A DNA stretch of 64,000 nucleotides, taken from positions 1-64,000 of the forward strand of contig NZ_SBIK01000008.1 in NCBI RefSeq assembly GCF_006503695.1. Direction: 5' to 3'. Position 1 is the first letter of the stretch. Every line of letters starts with the position of its first letter. The DNA is from Tepidiphilus succinatimandens. Lineage in GTDB: Bacteria > Pseudomonadota > Gammaproteobacteria > Burkholderiales > Rhodocyclaceae. Below, piece by piece: positions 18,039 to 28,599 of the stretch. Both the position numbers and the translations under genes were made by a program. Under the pieces are notes generated by a model that did not search any database, was not told where the DNA came from, and saw only the letters and a list, made by a program, of their open reading frames with translations.

Positions 18039-19067
18039 TCAGGGGGTCGGGCCCGTGCGCACGAAGCGCTGCCGGCCGTCGGGGCCGCGCAGCCGCTCGG
18101 CGCGTCCGAGCGCGACCAGGTGGTTGAGGTGGGCGAGCGCCTCGCCGAGCGCGAACACGACCTGGTGCGTGTCGAGCGCGCGGGAAAAGAGCGTCGGGAT
18201 CACCTCGGCCGCCGTCTTCGGCGCATCGAGCGCGGCTTCGAGCACCGCCAGGCGCTCTTCGTGGTGCGCGCGCAGCTGGGCGATGCGCGCGTGCAGGCCG
18301 ACGAACGGCAGTCCGTGCGATGGTAGCACAAGGGTATCTTCCGGCAAGGCTTCGAACCGCCCGAGCGAGCGCAGGAAGTCCGCGAGCGGATCGTCTTCGG
18401 GCGAGACGGCCCAAACCCCGACGTTGGTGGAAATCTTGGGCAGCAGCATGTCGCCGGAGATGAGCAGTTTCTGCGAGGGGCAGTAGAGGGCGACGTGCTC
18501 GGGCGAATGGCCGCAGCCGGTGATCACCCGCCAGGTGCGCCCGCCGATGACCAGCTCGTCGCTGTCGTGCAGGCGGTGGAAACGCTCGGGTAGACGCGGG
18601 GCACCGCGGCGGTAGGCGTTGCCGCGCGCTTCCAGGGCCGTCGCGCGTTCTTCGTCGAGGCCGTTTGCGCGGAAGAGGGAGAGCATGGCCTCGACCGAAT
18701 GACCGGCGACGCCGTGCCACACGGCATGGCCGGTGAGGAATTCGGAATGGCTCATCCACAGTTCCAGCCGCCATTCGCGCATGAGCCAGTCGGCCAGGCC
18801 GAAGTGGTCGGGGTGGAAATGGGTGACGATGAGGCGGCTGGGCAGACGCAGGCGCAACGCTTCGCGCCAGGCTGCCTGCACTTGCGGTGAGGCAAAGCCG
18901 GTGTCGACGAGCGCGACCTGGTTCTCGGCATCGTCGATCAGCCACAGGTTGATGTGATCGAGCGCGAACGGCAGAGGCATGCGCAGCCAGTGCACGCCGG
19001 GAGCGACGGTGGCCACCTGTCCGAGCTCGGGGGTGGCGGGATGTGGATAGCTGAGTTCGGTGTGCAT
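18039..19067 (-). CDS. MBL-fold metallo-hydrolase (LACTB2/glyoxalase II-like)
   Basis: A 342-residue metallo-beta-lactamase-fold protein. THFHPDHFGL is the HxHxDH metal site, GCGHSPEHVALYCP supplies the next histidine, LISGDMLLP the bridging aspartate and LPSHGLPF the last histidine. The C-terminal 90 residues form a winged-helix-like tail typical of hydrolases near acyl-CoA genes. It is divergent from liuR, and a perfect 20-bp palindrome sits between the two starts, so it is probably in the LiuR regulon. It may hydrolyse a thioester, but the substrate is unproven. Confidence 0.85.
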   Translation of the reverse strand: MHTELSYPHPATPELGQVATVAPGVHWLRMPLPFALDHINLWLIDDAENQVALVDTGFASPQVQAAWREALRLRLPSRLIVTHFHPDHFGLADWLMREWRLELWMSHSEFLTGHAVWHGVAGHSVEAMLSLFRANGLDEERATALEARGNAYRRGAPRLPERFHRLHDSDELVIGGRTWRVITGCGHSPEHVALYCPSQKLLISGDMLLPKISTNVGVWAVSPEDDPLADFLRSLGRFEALPEDTLVLPSHGLPFVGLHARIAQLRAHHEERLAVLEAALDAPKTAAEVIPTLFSRALDTHQVVFALGEALAHLNHLVALGRAERLRGPDGRQRFVRTGPTP

Positions 19068-19076
19068 GTGGTAATG

Positions 19077-19096
19077 TTCCGTTGACGTCAACGGAA
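19077..19096. promoter_or_regulatory. Perfect 20-bp palindrome, probable LiuR operator
   Basis: TTCCGTTGACGTCAACGGAA is fully self-complementary and lies between the divergent MBL gene (start 19067) and liuR (start 19128). Its core TTGACGTCAA shares the half-site TTGACGT with the second site at 19597-19619 in front of the isovaleryl-CoA dehydrogenase gene. LiuR-type MerR regulators are known to bind such TTGACGT-containing dyads. Confidence 0.7.
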
Positions 19097-19127
19097 ACCA
19101 GTCTACCGGAAAAACGACGAGGCGAGG

Positions 19128-19568
19128 ATGAGCCGAACAGAGGAATTTTTCACCATCTCGGATCTGGCGCGGGAATTCGGCATCACGCCGCGCACGATCC
19201 GCTACTACGAGGATCAGGGGCTGCTGCATCCGCGCCGCGAGGGGAGGGTGCGTATCTACGGTCGCGCCGACCGGGCCCGCCTCAAGCTCACGCTGCGCGG
19301 CAAGCGTCTGGGGTTGTCGCTTGCGCAGATCAAGGAATTGATTGATATGTACGACGGGCGCCACGATTCGGCACCGCAACTGCGCCGCTTCCTCAGCGTG
19401 CTCGAAGAACGGCGCCGGGCGCTGGAGCAGCAGCGCAGCGACATCGAGGCGGTGCTCGGCGAGATCGACATGCTCGAGCGCCAGTGTCTGAGCCTGCTGG
19501 GGCACGATGCCCGGGGGGCCGAGGCCGCACGCCAGGAACTGCAGGCGCGCGTCGAGGCCGCCACTTGA
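19128..19568 (+). CDS. liuR: MerR-family regulator of leucine/isovalerate degradation, LiuR
   Basis: A 146-residue MerR protein: winged-helix domain TISDLAREFGITPRTIRYYE (residues 9-28), then GLLHPRREGRVRIYGRADRARL, a dimerising coiled coil (LEERRRALEQQRSDIEAVLGE) and a short effector region without metal-binding cysteines. This is the LiuR/acyl-CoA type that controls branched-chain amino-acid catabolism. It stands directly before the liu genes on the same strand and has a palindrome at its own promoter. The inducer is probably a pathway acyl-CoA. Confidence 0.88.
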   Translation: MSRTEEFFTISDLAREFGITPRTIRYYEDQGLLHPRREGRVRIYGRADRARLKLTLRGKRLGLSLAQIKELIDMYDGRHDSAPQLRRFLSVLEERRRALEQQRSDIEAVLGEIDMLERQCLSLLGHDARGAEAARQELQARVEAAT

Positions 19569-19596
19569 TGGGGGCTTTGCAAACGGCCCGGTTTGG

Positions 19597-19619
19597 TTTA
19601 CGTTAACGTCAACGTCAAC
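19597..19619 (+). promoter_or_regulatory. LiuR-type operator upstream of isovaleryl-CoA dehydrogenase
   Basis: TTTACGTTAACGTCAA (19597-19612) is a dyad with one mismatch (half-sites TTTACGT and TTGACGT), followed by a third half-site AACGTCAAC (19611-19619). It ends 18 bases before the ATG and is next to the strong ribosome-binding site AAAGGAGG. Together with the palindrome at 19077 it marks the liu operon as a LiuR target. Confidence 0.7.
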
Positions 19620-19637
19620 ACCAAAGGAGGAGGAAAC

Positions 19638-20810
19638 ATGGAGACGGTGGGGCTCGACTTTGGGCTGGGAGAAACGCACGACCTGCTGCGTCAGACGCTG
19701 CAGTCGTTCTGTGCGCAGGAGATCGCACCGCGGGCGGCGCAGATCGACCGGGAGAATGCCTTTCCGCCGGATCTGTGGCGCAAGCTGGGAGAACTCGGCC
19801 TGCACGGCATGACGGTGGCCGAAGAGTACGGCGGCAGCGCCATGGGCTATCTGGCGCACATCATCGCCATGGAGGAAATCTCGCGTGCGAGCGCCGCGGT
19901 GGGGCTCTCCTACGGGGCGCATTCGAACCTGTGCGTCAACCAGATCCACCGCAACGGCACCGAGGCGCAAAAGCGTAAATACCTGCCCAAGCTCGTCTCC
20001 GGCGAGTGGGTGGGGGCGCTGGCGATGAGCGAGCCCGAGGCCGGTTCCGACGTGGTGAGCATGAAACTGCGCGCCGAGAAAAAGGGCGATCGCTACGTGC
20101 TCAACGGCAGCAAGATGTGGATCACCAACGGCGGGGACGCCGACGTGCTGGTGGTCTATGCCAAGACCGATCCGGCGGCGGGCCCTCGCGGCATCACGGC
20201 TTTCATCGTCGAGAAGGGGATGAAGGGCTTTACCGCCGGCAACAAGCTCGACAAGCTCGGCATGCGCGGCTCGAACACCTATCCGCTCTTTTTCGAGAAT
20301 TGTGAGGTGCCCGAAGAGAACGTGCTCGGCAAGGTCAACGAGGGGGTGAAAGTGCTCATGAGCGGGCTCGACTACGAGCGTGCCGTGCTCGCCGGCGGAC
20401 CGCTGGGAATCATGGCCGCGTGCATGGACGTGGTGCTGCCCTATGTGCACGAGCGGCGCCAGTTCAACCAGCCGATCGGCCGCTTCCAGCTCATGGAGGG
20501 CAAACTCGCCGACATGTATACCACCTGGCAGGCCTGCCGCGCCTACGTCTATGCGGTGGGGCAGGCGCTCGATCGCAGCGAGCACAGCCGCAAGCTGCGC
20601 AAGGACTGCGCCGGCGTCATCCTCTACGCAGCGGAGAAGGCTACCTGGATGGCGGGCGAGGCGATCCAGGCGCTGGGCGGCAACGGCTACATCAACGACT
20701 ATCCTACCGGGCGGCTGTGGCGCGACGCCAAGCTCTATGAGATCGGCGCGGGCACGTCCGAGATCCGCCGCATGCTCATCGGGCGCGAGCTCTTCGACGA
20801 GACGGCCTGA
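19638..20810 (+). CDS. liuA: Isovaleryl-CoA dehydrogenase
   Basis: A 390-residue FAD enzyme oxidising isovaleryl-CoA to 3-methylcrotonyl-CoA, passing electrons to [17 protein letters not shown] and [18 protein letters not shown] are acyl-CoA dehydrogenase signatures. The catalytic base is placed as in isovaleryl-CoA dehydrogenases, at E247 in [11 protein letters not shown] rather than near the C-terminus. [22 protein letters not shown] and [14 protein letters not shown] close the protein. The start at 19638 follows AAAGGAGGAGG; the open frame runs further upstream through the operator. First structural gene of the liu operon. Confidence 0.95.
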   Translation: METVGLDFGLGETHDLLRQTLQSFCAQEIAPRAAQIDRENAFPPDLWRKLGELGLHGMTVAEEYGGSAMGYLAHIIAMEEISRASAAVGLSYGAHSNLCVNQIHRNGTEAQKRKYLPKLVSGEWVGALAMSEPEAGSDVVSMKLRAEKKGDRYVLNGSKMWITNGGDADVLVVYAKTDPAAGPRGITAFIVEKGMKGFTAGNKLDKLGMRGSNTYPLFFENCEVPEENVLGKVNEGVKVLMSGLDYERAVLAGGPLGIMAACMDVVLPYVHERRQFNQPIGRFQLMEGKLADMYTTWQACRAYVYAVGQALDRSEHSRKLRKDCAGVILYAAEKATWMAGEAIQALGGNGYINDYPTGRLWRDAKLYEIGAGTSEIRRMLIGRELFDETA

Positions 20811-20836
20811 TTATTGACGATACGAGGAGAAACACG

Positions 20837-22051
20837 ATGACGCAGGACAAGCGGGCCGACGACGTGGTGATCGTCGGCGTGGCACGCACGCCGATGGGCG
20901 GTTTTCTCGGGGATCTGGCCGAAGTGCCGGCCCCGCGCCTGGGCGCGGCGGCGATCGAAGCGGCGATCGGCCGCGCCGGGCTGCCCAAGGAATCGATCGA
21001 AGAGGTGCTGATGGGCAACGTGCTGCAGGCTGGCGAAGGCCAGGCGCCGGCGCGGCAGGCGGCGCTGGGCGCGGGGCTGCCGACTTCGGTCGCCTGCACC
21101 ACCGTGCACAAGGTGTGCGGCTCCGGCATGAAGACGGTGATGCTCGCGCACGACGCGCTCAAGGCCGGCTCCGTGGCGCTGGCGGTGGCCGGTGGCATGG
21201 AGTCGATGTCGAATGCCCCCTACCTGCTGCCCAAGGGGCGCACCGGCCTGCGCCTGGGGCACGGCCAGCTGCTGGATCACATGTTCTACGACGGCCTGGA
21301 AGACGCCTACCAGAAAGGGCGGCTGATGGGCACGTTTGCCGAGGACGCGGCGCAGCACTATGGGTTTACCCGCGAGCAGCAGGATGCCTACGCCATCGCC
21401 TCGACCGAACGCGCCCAGCGCGCGATCAAGGAAGGGGCGTTTTCCGGGGAGATCGTGCCGGTGAAAATCGCCGGGCGCGGCGGGGAGCGCGTGGTGGAGA
21501 TCGACGAGCAGCCGCTCAAGGCGAAGCTCGACAAGATCCCCTCGCTGAAACCCGCGTTTCGCGAGGGCGGTACCGTCACCGCGGCCAATTCCTCGTCCAT
21601 CTCCGACGGGGCGGCGGCGCTGGTGCTCACCACCCGGGCCGAGGCCGAGCGCCTGGGCTGCAGGCCGATCGCGCGCATCGTCGGGCACAGCACGTTTGCC
21701 CACGAGCCGGCATGGTTCACCACCGCCCCGGTGGGGGCGATGAAGCGCCTCTTCGCGAAGACGGGCTGGGATGCCGCTTCGGTGGATTGCTTCGAGATCA
21801 ACGAGGCCTTCGCCGTGGTGACCATGATCGCGATGAAGGAGCTGAACCTGCCGCACGAGAAGGTCAATATCCACGGTGGTGCCTGCGCCCTGGGGCATCC
21901 GATCGGGGCATCCGGCGCGCGCATCCTCGTCACCCTCATCGGGGCGCTGCGGCGTACCGGCGGGCGGCGCGGGGTGGCCAGCCTGTGCATTGGCGGGGGC
22001 GAAGCCACGGCGATGGCGATCGAGCTCGAAGGGAGCGTGGCTTGCGGCTGA
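20837..22051 (+). CDS. Acetyl-CoA C-acyltransferase (thiolase)
   Basis: A 404-residue thiolase. The nucleophile is C94 in VHKVCGSGMK, the histidine is in GGACALGHPIGASGAR and the second cysteine in SLCIGGGEA. NGG is replaced by IHGG as in biosynthetic-type thiolases. In the liu setting it can condense or cleave acetoacetyl-CoA formed from the acetoacetate released by HMG-CoA lyase, and it could also supply acetoacetyl-CoA for PHA. It starts 26 bp after liuA with an AGGAG site and overlaps the next start. Confidence 0.93.
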   Translation: MTQDKRADDVVIVGVARTPMGGFLGDLAEVPAPRLGAAAIEAAIGRAGLPKESIEEVLMGNVLQAGEGQAPARQAALGAGLPTSVACTTVHKVCGSGMKTVMLAHDALKAGSVALAVAGGMESMSNAPYLLPKGRTGLRLGHGQLLDHMFYDGLEDAYQKGRLMGTFAEDAAQHYGFTREQQDAYAIASTERAQRAIKEGAFSGEIVPVKIAGRGGERVVEIDEQPLKAKLDKIPSLKPAFREGGTVTAANSSSISDGAAALVLTTRAEAERLGCRPIARIVGHSTFAHEPAWFTTAPVGAMKRLFAKTGWDAASVDCFEINEAFAVVTMIAMKELNLPHEKVNIHGGACALGHPIGASGARILVTLIGALRRTGGRRGVASLCIGGGEATAMAIELEGSVACG

Positions 22052-22950
22052 GCCCCGTCGCCGGCGAGGCGACCCTGTCGGTCTATGTGAAACTCGTCGC
22101 GGCGATGTTGAGCTGGGGTGGGACCTGGGTGGCCGGCCGGGTGGTGGCGCAGGCGGTGACCACGCCCATTGCCGCGGCGGCGGCGCGTTTCACGCTGGCC
22201 GCGCTCGTGCTCGGCGCCGTGATGCTCGCCAAGGGAGAGCCGATGGGCGCGGACTCGTGGCAGCGAGCCTGGCGCTCGATCGTGGGCCTGGCGCTCACGG
22301 GGGTCTTCTTCTACAACCTGTGTTTCTTCTACGGCTTGAAGCACGTCGGCGCCGGACGCGGGGCGCTGGTGGTGGCCTTGAATCCGGTGGCGGTGGCGGT
22401 GCTGGCGTGGTGGCTTGGCGGCGAGCGCGCAAAGCCGCTGGCGGTGCTCGGGGCAGTGCTCGCCTTCGTCGGCTGTCTCACGGTGATCGGCAACGGCGAT
22501 CCGCTCGCGCCGCTCGCCGGCCGCATCGGGCCGGGCGAGGTGCTGTTGCTGGGCTGCGTCGTCTGCTGGACGGCCTATACCTTCGTGGGCAAACGCGCCA
22601 CGCGCCTCGTCTCGGCGCTCGCGGCCACTTTCTGGTCCTGCGTCCTGGGGGCGGTGCTGCTGTGGGCGGCGGCGCTTGCCACCGGCGGCATCGACTGGGC
22701 GCAGTGGAGCCCGTCGGTGTGGGCGGCGGTGGCTTTTCTCGGCGTCTTCGGCACGGCGATCGGTTTTACGTGGTACACCGACGCGGTGCGGGTGCTGGGG
22801 GCAGCGCGCGCGGCGATGTTCATCAACTTGGTGCCGCTGGCGGCGGTGCTGATGGCGGCGCTCGCCTTGGGCGAGGCTTTTCCACCCTCGGTGGCCCTGG
22901 GCGGCGCGGCCGTGCTCGCCGGGGTGTGGTTGACGACGACGCGGCGCTGA
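22042..22950 (+). CDS. EamA/DMT-family transporter
   Basis: About 302 residues with ten hydrophobic segments in two EamA repeats (each about 140 residues), for example LSWGGTWVAGRVV at the start and YTDAVRVLGAARAAMFINLVPLAAV in the second half. TTG at 22042 follows GGGAG and overlaps the thiolase stop; GTG at 22087 is the alternative, just before the first membrane segment. Members export amino acids and metabolites. Inside the liu operon it may export a branched-chain intermediate, but nothing in the sequence fixes the substrate. Confidence 0.8.
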   Translation: MRLSPVAGEATLSVYVKLVAAMLSWGGTWVAGRVVAQAVTTPIAAAAARFTLAALVLGAVMLAKGEPMGADSWQRAWRSIVGLALTGVFFYNLCFFYGLKHVGAGRGALVVALNPVAVAVLAWWLGGERAKPLAVLGAVLAFVGCLTVIGNGDPLAPLAGRIGPGEVLLLGCVVCWTAYTFVGKRATRLVSALAATFWSCVLGAVLLWAAALATGGIDWAQWSPSVWAAVAFLGVFGTAIGFTWYTDAVRVLGAARAAMFINLVPLAAVLMAALALGEAFPPSVALGGAAVLAGVWLTTTRR

Positions 22951-22980
22951 ACGAAAACGACGAACGATGAAGGAGGGGGG

Positions 22981-24114
22981 ATGATCCTCGATTCGGAACA
23001 CGAACTGATCCGCGACACCCTGCGCGCCTTCGCCCAGGAGCGGCTCGCCCCTTTCGCGGCGCGCTGGGACCGCGAGCATACCTTTCCCCGCGAGGCGCTG
23101 CGCGAACTGGGCGAGCTCGGGGCGATGGGGGTGACGGTGCCCGTCGAATGGGGCGGGGCAGGACTCGACTACCTGAGCCTGGTGCTGGCGCTCGAAGAGA
23201 TCGCCGCCGGCGACGGGGCGACCTCGACGGTGGTGTCGGTGCAGAATTCGCTGGTGTGCGGCATCACGCTCGCCTACGGTTCGCTGCGGCAGAAGCAGGA
23301 ATGGCTGCCGCGGCTCGCGCGCGGCGAGGCGCTGGGCTGCTTCTGCCTCACCGAGCCGCATGTGGGGTCCGATGCGTCGGCGATCCGCACCGTGGCGGTG
23401 CGCGAGGGCGACTCCTGGGTGATCGACGGCGTCAAGCAGTTCATTTCCACAGGAAAAAACGCCGACGTGGCGCTGGTGCTGGCGGTGACCGATCCGGCCG
23501 CCGGCAAGAAGGGGATTTCCTGCTTCCTCGTGCCCACCGACACGCCGGGCTATCTCGTCACGCGCATCGAGGAGAAGATGGGGCAGCGCGCGAGCGACAC
23601 GGCGCAGATCACCTTCGAGCGCTGCCGCGTGCCGCTCGATGCCCTGGTGGGTGCCGAGGGTGAGGGCTACAGGATCGCCTTGTCGCAGCTCGAGGCCGGA
23701 CGCATCGGCATCGCCGCCCAGAGCGTGGGCATGGCGCGCGCGGCGTTCGAGGCGGCGCTGCGCTACGCGCATGAGCGCGAAGCCTTCGGCAAGCCGATTT
23801 TCGCGCACCAGGCGGTGCAGTTCAAGCTCGCCGACATGGCCACCAAGATCGAGGCGGCGCGTCAGCTGGTGTGGCACGCTGCGAGCCTCAAGGATGCCGG
23901 CCGTCCCTGCCTGCAGGAAGCCTCGATGGCCAAGCTCTTCGCCTCGGAAATGGCCGAATGGGTGTGCTCGGCGGCGATCCAGATCTACGGCGGCTACGGC
24001 TATGTGAGCGATTTTCCGGTGGAGCGCATCTACCGCGACGTGCGCGTGTGCCAGATCTACGAGGGCACGAGCGAGATCCAGCGCCTGGTGATCGCCCGCG
24101 GCCTGGCGGGCTGA
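22981..24114 (+). CDS. Acyl-CoA dehydrogenase (short/branched-chain type)
   Basis: A 377-residue FAD-dependent enzyme introducing a double bond into an acyl-CoA. FCLTEPHVGSDASAIRTVAV and FISTGKNADVALV bind FAD. Unlike LiuA, the catalytic glutamate is in the usual C-terminal place, YEGTSEIQRLVIARGL. It resembles 2-methylacyl/isobutyryl- or butyryl-CoA dehydrogenases, so the operon may handle isoleucine- or valine-derived acyl-CoA as well. An AGGAGG-type site lies before the ATG. Confidence 0.9.
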   Translation: MILDSEHELIRDTLRAFAQERLAPFAARWDREHTFPREALRELGELGAMGVTVPVEWGGAGLDYLSLVLALEEIAAGDGATSTVVSVQNSLVCGITLAYGSLRQKQEWLPRLARGEALGCFCLTEPHVGSDASAIRTVAVREGDSWVIDGVKQFISTGKNADVALVLAVTDPAAGKKGISCFLVPTDTPGYLVTRIEEKMGQRASDTAQITFERCRVPLDALVGAEGEGYRIALSQLEAGRIGIAAQSVGMARAAFEAALRYAHEREAFGKPIFAHQAVQFKLADMATKIEAARQLVWHAASLKDAGRPCLQEASMAKLFASEMAEWVCSAAIQIYGGYGYVSDFPVERIYRDVRVCQIYEGTSEIQRLVIARGLAG

Positions 24115-24138
24115 AAGAATGATGCAAAGGAGGAGGGG

Positions 24139-25746
<1,608 letters not shown>

Positions 25747-25769
25747 CGGAAAAATCGAGGAGGAGAGGA

Positions 25770-26558
25770 ATGTACGAGACGCTGGTGATCGAGACGCGGG
25801 GGCCGGTGGCCACGGTATGGCTCAATCGCCCGGAGGTGCACAACGCCTTCAACGCCAAGGTGATCAAGGAGCTCACGGCCGCCTTCACGCGGCTCGATGC
25901 CGACGCGCAGGTGCGCGTGGTGGTGCTCGCCGGGCGCGGCAAGAGCTTTTCCGCCGGGGCCGATCTCAACTGGATGAAAGCGGCTGGTGCGGCTTCCTTC
26001 GAGGAAAACCTCGAAGACGCGCGGCGGCTCGCGCGCATGCTGTGGCAGATCGCGCATATGGGCAAGCCGACCATCGCGCGGGTGCACGGTGCGGCGCTGG
26101 GCGGCGGCATGGGGCTGGCGTGCGCCTGCGACCTCTGCATCGCTTCGCAGCGGGCGGTGTTCGCCACTTCCGAGGTGCGCTTCGGCATCATTCCTTCGGC
26201 GATCAGCCCCTACGTGATCCGGGCGATCGGCGTGCGTCAGGCGAAGCGCTATTTCCAGAGCGCCGAGCGCATCGACGCTACCCGGGCCTTTGCCCTGGGC
26301 CTGGCGCACGAGGTGGTGGAGGAAGAAGCGCTGGATGCCAAGATCGACGAGGTGGTGCAGGCGCTGCTCAGCGGCGGGCCCAAGGCACAGGCGGCGGCCA
26401 AGGAGCTCATCGACGCGGTGGCCGACCGTCCGCTCACGCCCGAGGTGCTCGAAGACACGGCGCAACGCATCGCCCGTTTGCGTGCCACCGACGAGGCGCG
26501 CGAAGGGCTGAGCGCTTTCCTGGAAAAACGTCCTGCTGCCTGGGTGCCGCGTCCTTGA
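25770..26558 (+). CDS. liuC: Methylglutaconyl-CoA hydratase (enoyl-CoA hydratase family)
   Basis: A 262-residue crotonase-fold enzyme hydrating 3-methylglutaconyl-CoA to HMG-CoA. GKSFSAGADLNWMK (about 53-66) contributes the oxyanion hole, GAALGGGMGLACACDL the second one, and SEVRFGIIPSAISPYVIRAIG the catalytic region. The start at 25770 has GGAGAGG upstream; a long frame continues upstream, out of register with liuB, and is spurious. Its place between the carboxylase subunits fixes the role better than sequence alone. Confidence 0.93.
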   Translation: MYETLVIETRGPVATVWLNRPEVHNAFNAKVIKELTAAFTRLDADAQVRVVVLAGRGKSFSAGADLNWMKAAGAASFEENLEDARRLARMLWQIAHMGKPTIARVHGAALGGGMGLACACDLCIASQRAVFATSEVRFGIIPSAISPYVIRAIGVRQAKRYFQSAERIDATRAFALGLAHEVVEEEALDAKIDEVVQALLSGGPKAQAAAKELIDAVADRPLTPEVLEDTAQRIARLRATDEAREGLSAFLEKRPAAWVPRP

Positions 26559-26568
26559 GGAGGGAGCA

Positions 26569-28599
26569 ATGTTCCAGAAGATTTTGATCGCCAACCGCGG
26601 CGAGATCGCCTGCCGCGTGATCGCCACGGCGCGGCGGCTCGGCATCGCCACGGTGGCGGTCTATTCCGACGCCGATCGCAACGCCCGCCACGTGCGGCTC
26701 GCCGACGAGGCCGTGTGGATCGGCCCGCCGCCGGCGCGCGAATCCTACCTCGACATCGAGCGCATCCTGGAGGCGGCGCGGCGTACCGGCGCCCAGGCGA
26801 TTCACCCCGGCTATGGTTTCTTGTCGGAGAACGAGGCGTTTGCCCAGGCCTGCCTCAATGCTGGCATCGTCTTCATCGGCCCGCCGGTGGAGGCGATCCG
26901 CAAGATGGGCTCCAAGGCCGAGGCCAAGCGCCTGATGGAGGCTGCCGGCGTGCCGCTCACCCCCGGCTATCACGGCGAGGAGCAGGGGCCGGCCTACCTC
27001 TTCGAGCAGGCCATGCGCATCGGCTTTCCGGTGCTCATCAAGGCGAGCGCCGGCGGCGGGGGCAAGGGGATGCGGCGCGTCGACCGGCCGGAGGACTTCG
27101 CCGAGGCGCTCGAATCCTGCCGGCGCGAGGCGCGTTCGAGCTTCGGCGACGACCGGGTGCTGATCGAGAAGTACATCCTGCGGCCGCGGCACATCGAGAT
27201 GCAGGTCTTCGGCGATGCCCACGGCCAGGTGATCCACCTCTACGAGCGCGATTGCTCGGTGCAGCGCCGCCACCAGAAAGTGCTGGAAGAGGCCCCGGCC
27301 CCCGGCATGACGCCGGAGCGGCGCGCCGCCATGGGCGAGGCGGCGGTGGCGGCGGCCAAGGCGGTGGGCTACGTCGGCGCGGGCACGATCGAATTCATCG
27401 TCGAGCCCTCCGGTGCCTTTTACTTCATGGAGATGAACACGCGGCTGCAGGTGGAGCACCCCGTCACCGAGATGATCACCGGGCTCGACCTGGTCGAATG
27501 GCAGCTGCGCGTGGCCGCCGGCGAACCGCTGCCGCTTGCCCAGGACCAGATTCCGCTTGAAGGGCACGCCATCGAGGCGCGCATCTATGCCGAGGATCCG
27601 GCCAAAGGCTTTCTGCCCTCGGTGGGGCGGCTCGTGCACCTGCAGCCGCCGCCCGAGAGCGTGTGGGTGCGGGTGGATACCGGCGTGGAGCAGGGCGACG
27701 AGATCACGCCCCATTACGATCCGATGATCGCCAAGCTCATCGTCTGGGGCGAGAACCGGGCACAGGCGCTCACGCGCATGCGGCAGGCGCTGGCGCAGTA
27801 TCGCATCGTCGGCGTGGCGAACAACGTCGAATTCCTGGGAAAACTGGTCGACTCTCCGGCCTTTCGCCAAGCGGATCTCGACACCGGTCTCATCGAGCGC
27901 GAATCGGCCTTCCTCTTCGGGGGGGCCGAAGAACCGCCGCCGGCGGCATGGTTCGCCGTCTCCTGCGCGGAACGCCTGGCCGAGGCGCGCCGCATGCAGG
28001 AATCCGCCCGCCGTGCACCCGACCCCACATCGCCCTGGCACGCCGTGGACGGCTGGCGCGTGAACGCGCCGGCGCTGCGGCGCTGGCAGTGGCGCGCCGG
28101 CGAGACGACGCACCGCGTGCAGGCCCGTTGCCTGGGCGAGAAGCTGCAGCTGCAGCTCTTCGACGAGAAAGGCGAATCCGTGGCAAGCGCTACCGCCTGG
28201 GGCGCGATGCTGGGCGAGGACAGCCTGAGGCTCGAGCTCGACGGCCGGCGCACCACGGTCACGGCGGTGACCGCCGGCAGCCGGCGGCACGTCTTCCTCG
28301 ACGGCCGCGCCTGGGTGTTCGACCTCTGTGGTCAGGAAGGAACGGAAGGCGCTGGCACCGGGGTGGATGCGGCAGGGCTCACCGCTCCCATGCCGGGGCG
28401 CGTGATCGCGGTGAAAGTCGAGCCGGGCGCGAAGGTCGCACGCGGGCAGACGCTGGTGGTGCTCGAAGCCATGAAAATGGAGCACGCCATCGTCGCGCCG
28501 GCCGACGGCATCGTCAAGGCGGTGCGCTTCGCCGTGGGCGAACAGGTGCCCGACGGGGCCGAGCTGGTCGACTTCGAACCGGTCAAGGAGGAAGCGTGA
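26569..28599 (+). CDS. liuD: Methylcrotonyl-CoA carboxylase biotin-containing (alpha) subunit
   Basis: A 676-residue protein with a biotin carboxylase part (about 1-450: ILIANRGEIACRVI at the start, KASAGGGGKGMR as ATP-grasp loop, FIEMNTRLQVEH-like FMEMNTRLQVEHPVTE), a bridging domain, and a C-terminal biotinyl domain with the attachment lysine K636 in EAMKMEH. It carboxylates its own biotin with ATP and bicarbonate for LiuB. Its stop overlaps the liuE start (TGATG). Confidence 0.95.
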   Translation: MFQKILIANRGEIACRVIATARRLGIATVAVYSDADRNARHVRLADEAVWIGPPPARESYLDIERILEAARRTGAQAIHPGYGFLSENEAFAQACLNAGIVFIGPPVEAIRKMGSKAEAKRLMEAAGVPLTPGYHGEEQGPAYLFEQAMRIGFPVLIKASAGGGGKGMRRVDRPEDFAEALESCRREARSSFGDDRVLIEKYILRPRHIEMQVFGDAHGQVIHLYERDCSVQRRHQKVLEEAPAPGMTPERRAAMGEAAVAAAKAVGYVGAGTIEFIVEPSGAFYFMEMNTRLQVEHPVTEMITGLDLVEWQLRVAAGEPLPLAQDQIPLEGHAIEARIYAEDPAKGFLPSVGRLVHLQPPPESVWVRVDTGVEQGDEITPHYDPMIAKLIVWGENRAQALTRMRQALAQYRIVGVANNVEFLGKLVDSPAFRQADLDTGLIERESAFLFGGAEEPPPAAWFAVSCAERLAEARRMQESARRAPDPTSPWHAVDGWRVNAPALRRWQWRAGETTHRVQARCLGEKLQLQLFDEKGESVASATAWGAMLGEDSLRLELDGRRTTVTAVTAGSRRHVFLDGRAWVFDLCGQEGTEGAGTGVDAAGLTAPMPGRVIAVKVEPGAKVARGQTLVVLEAMKMEHAIVAPADGIVKAVRFAVGEQVPDGAELVDFEPVKEEA

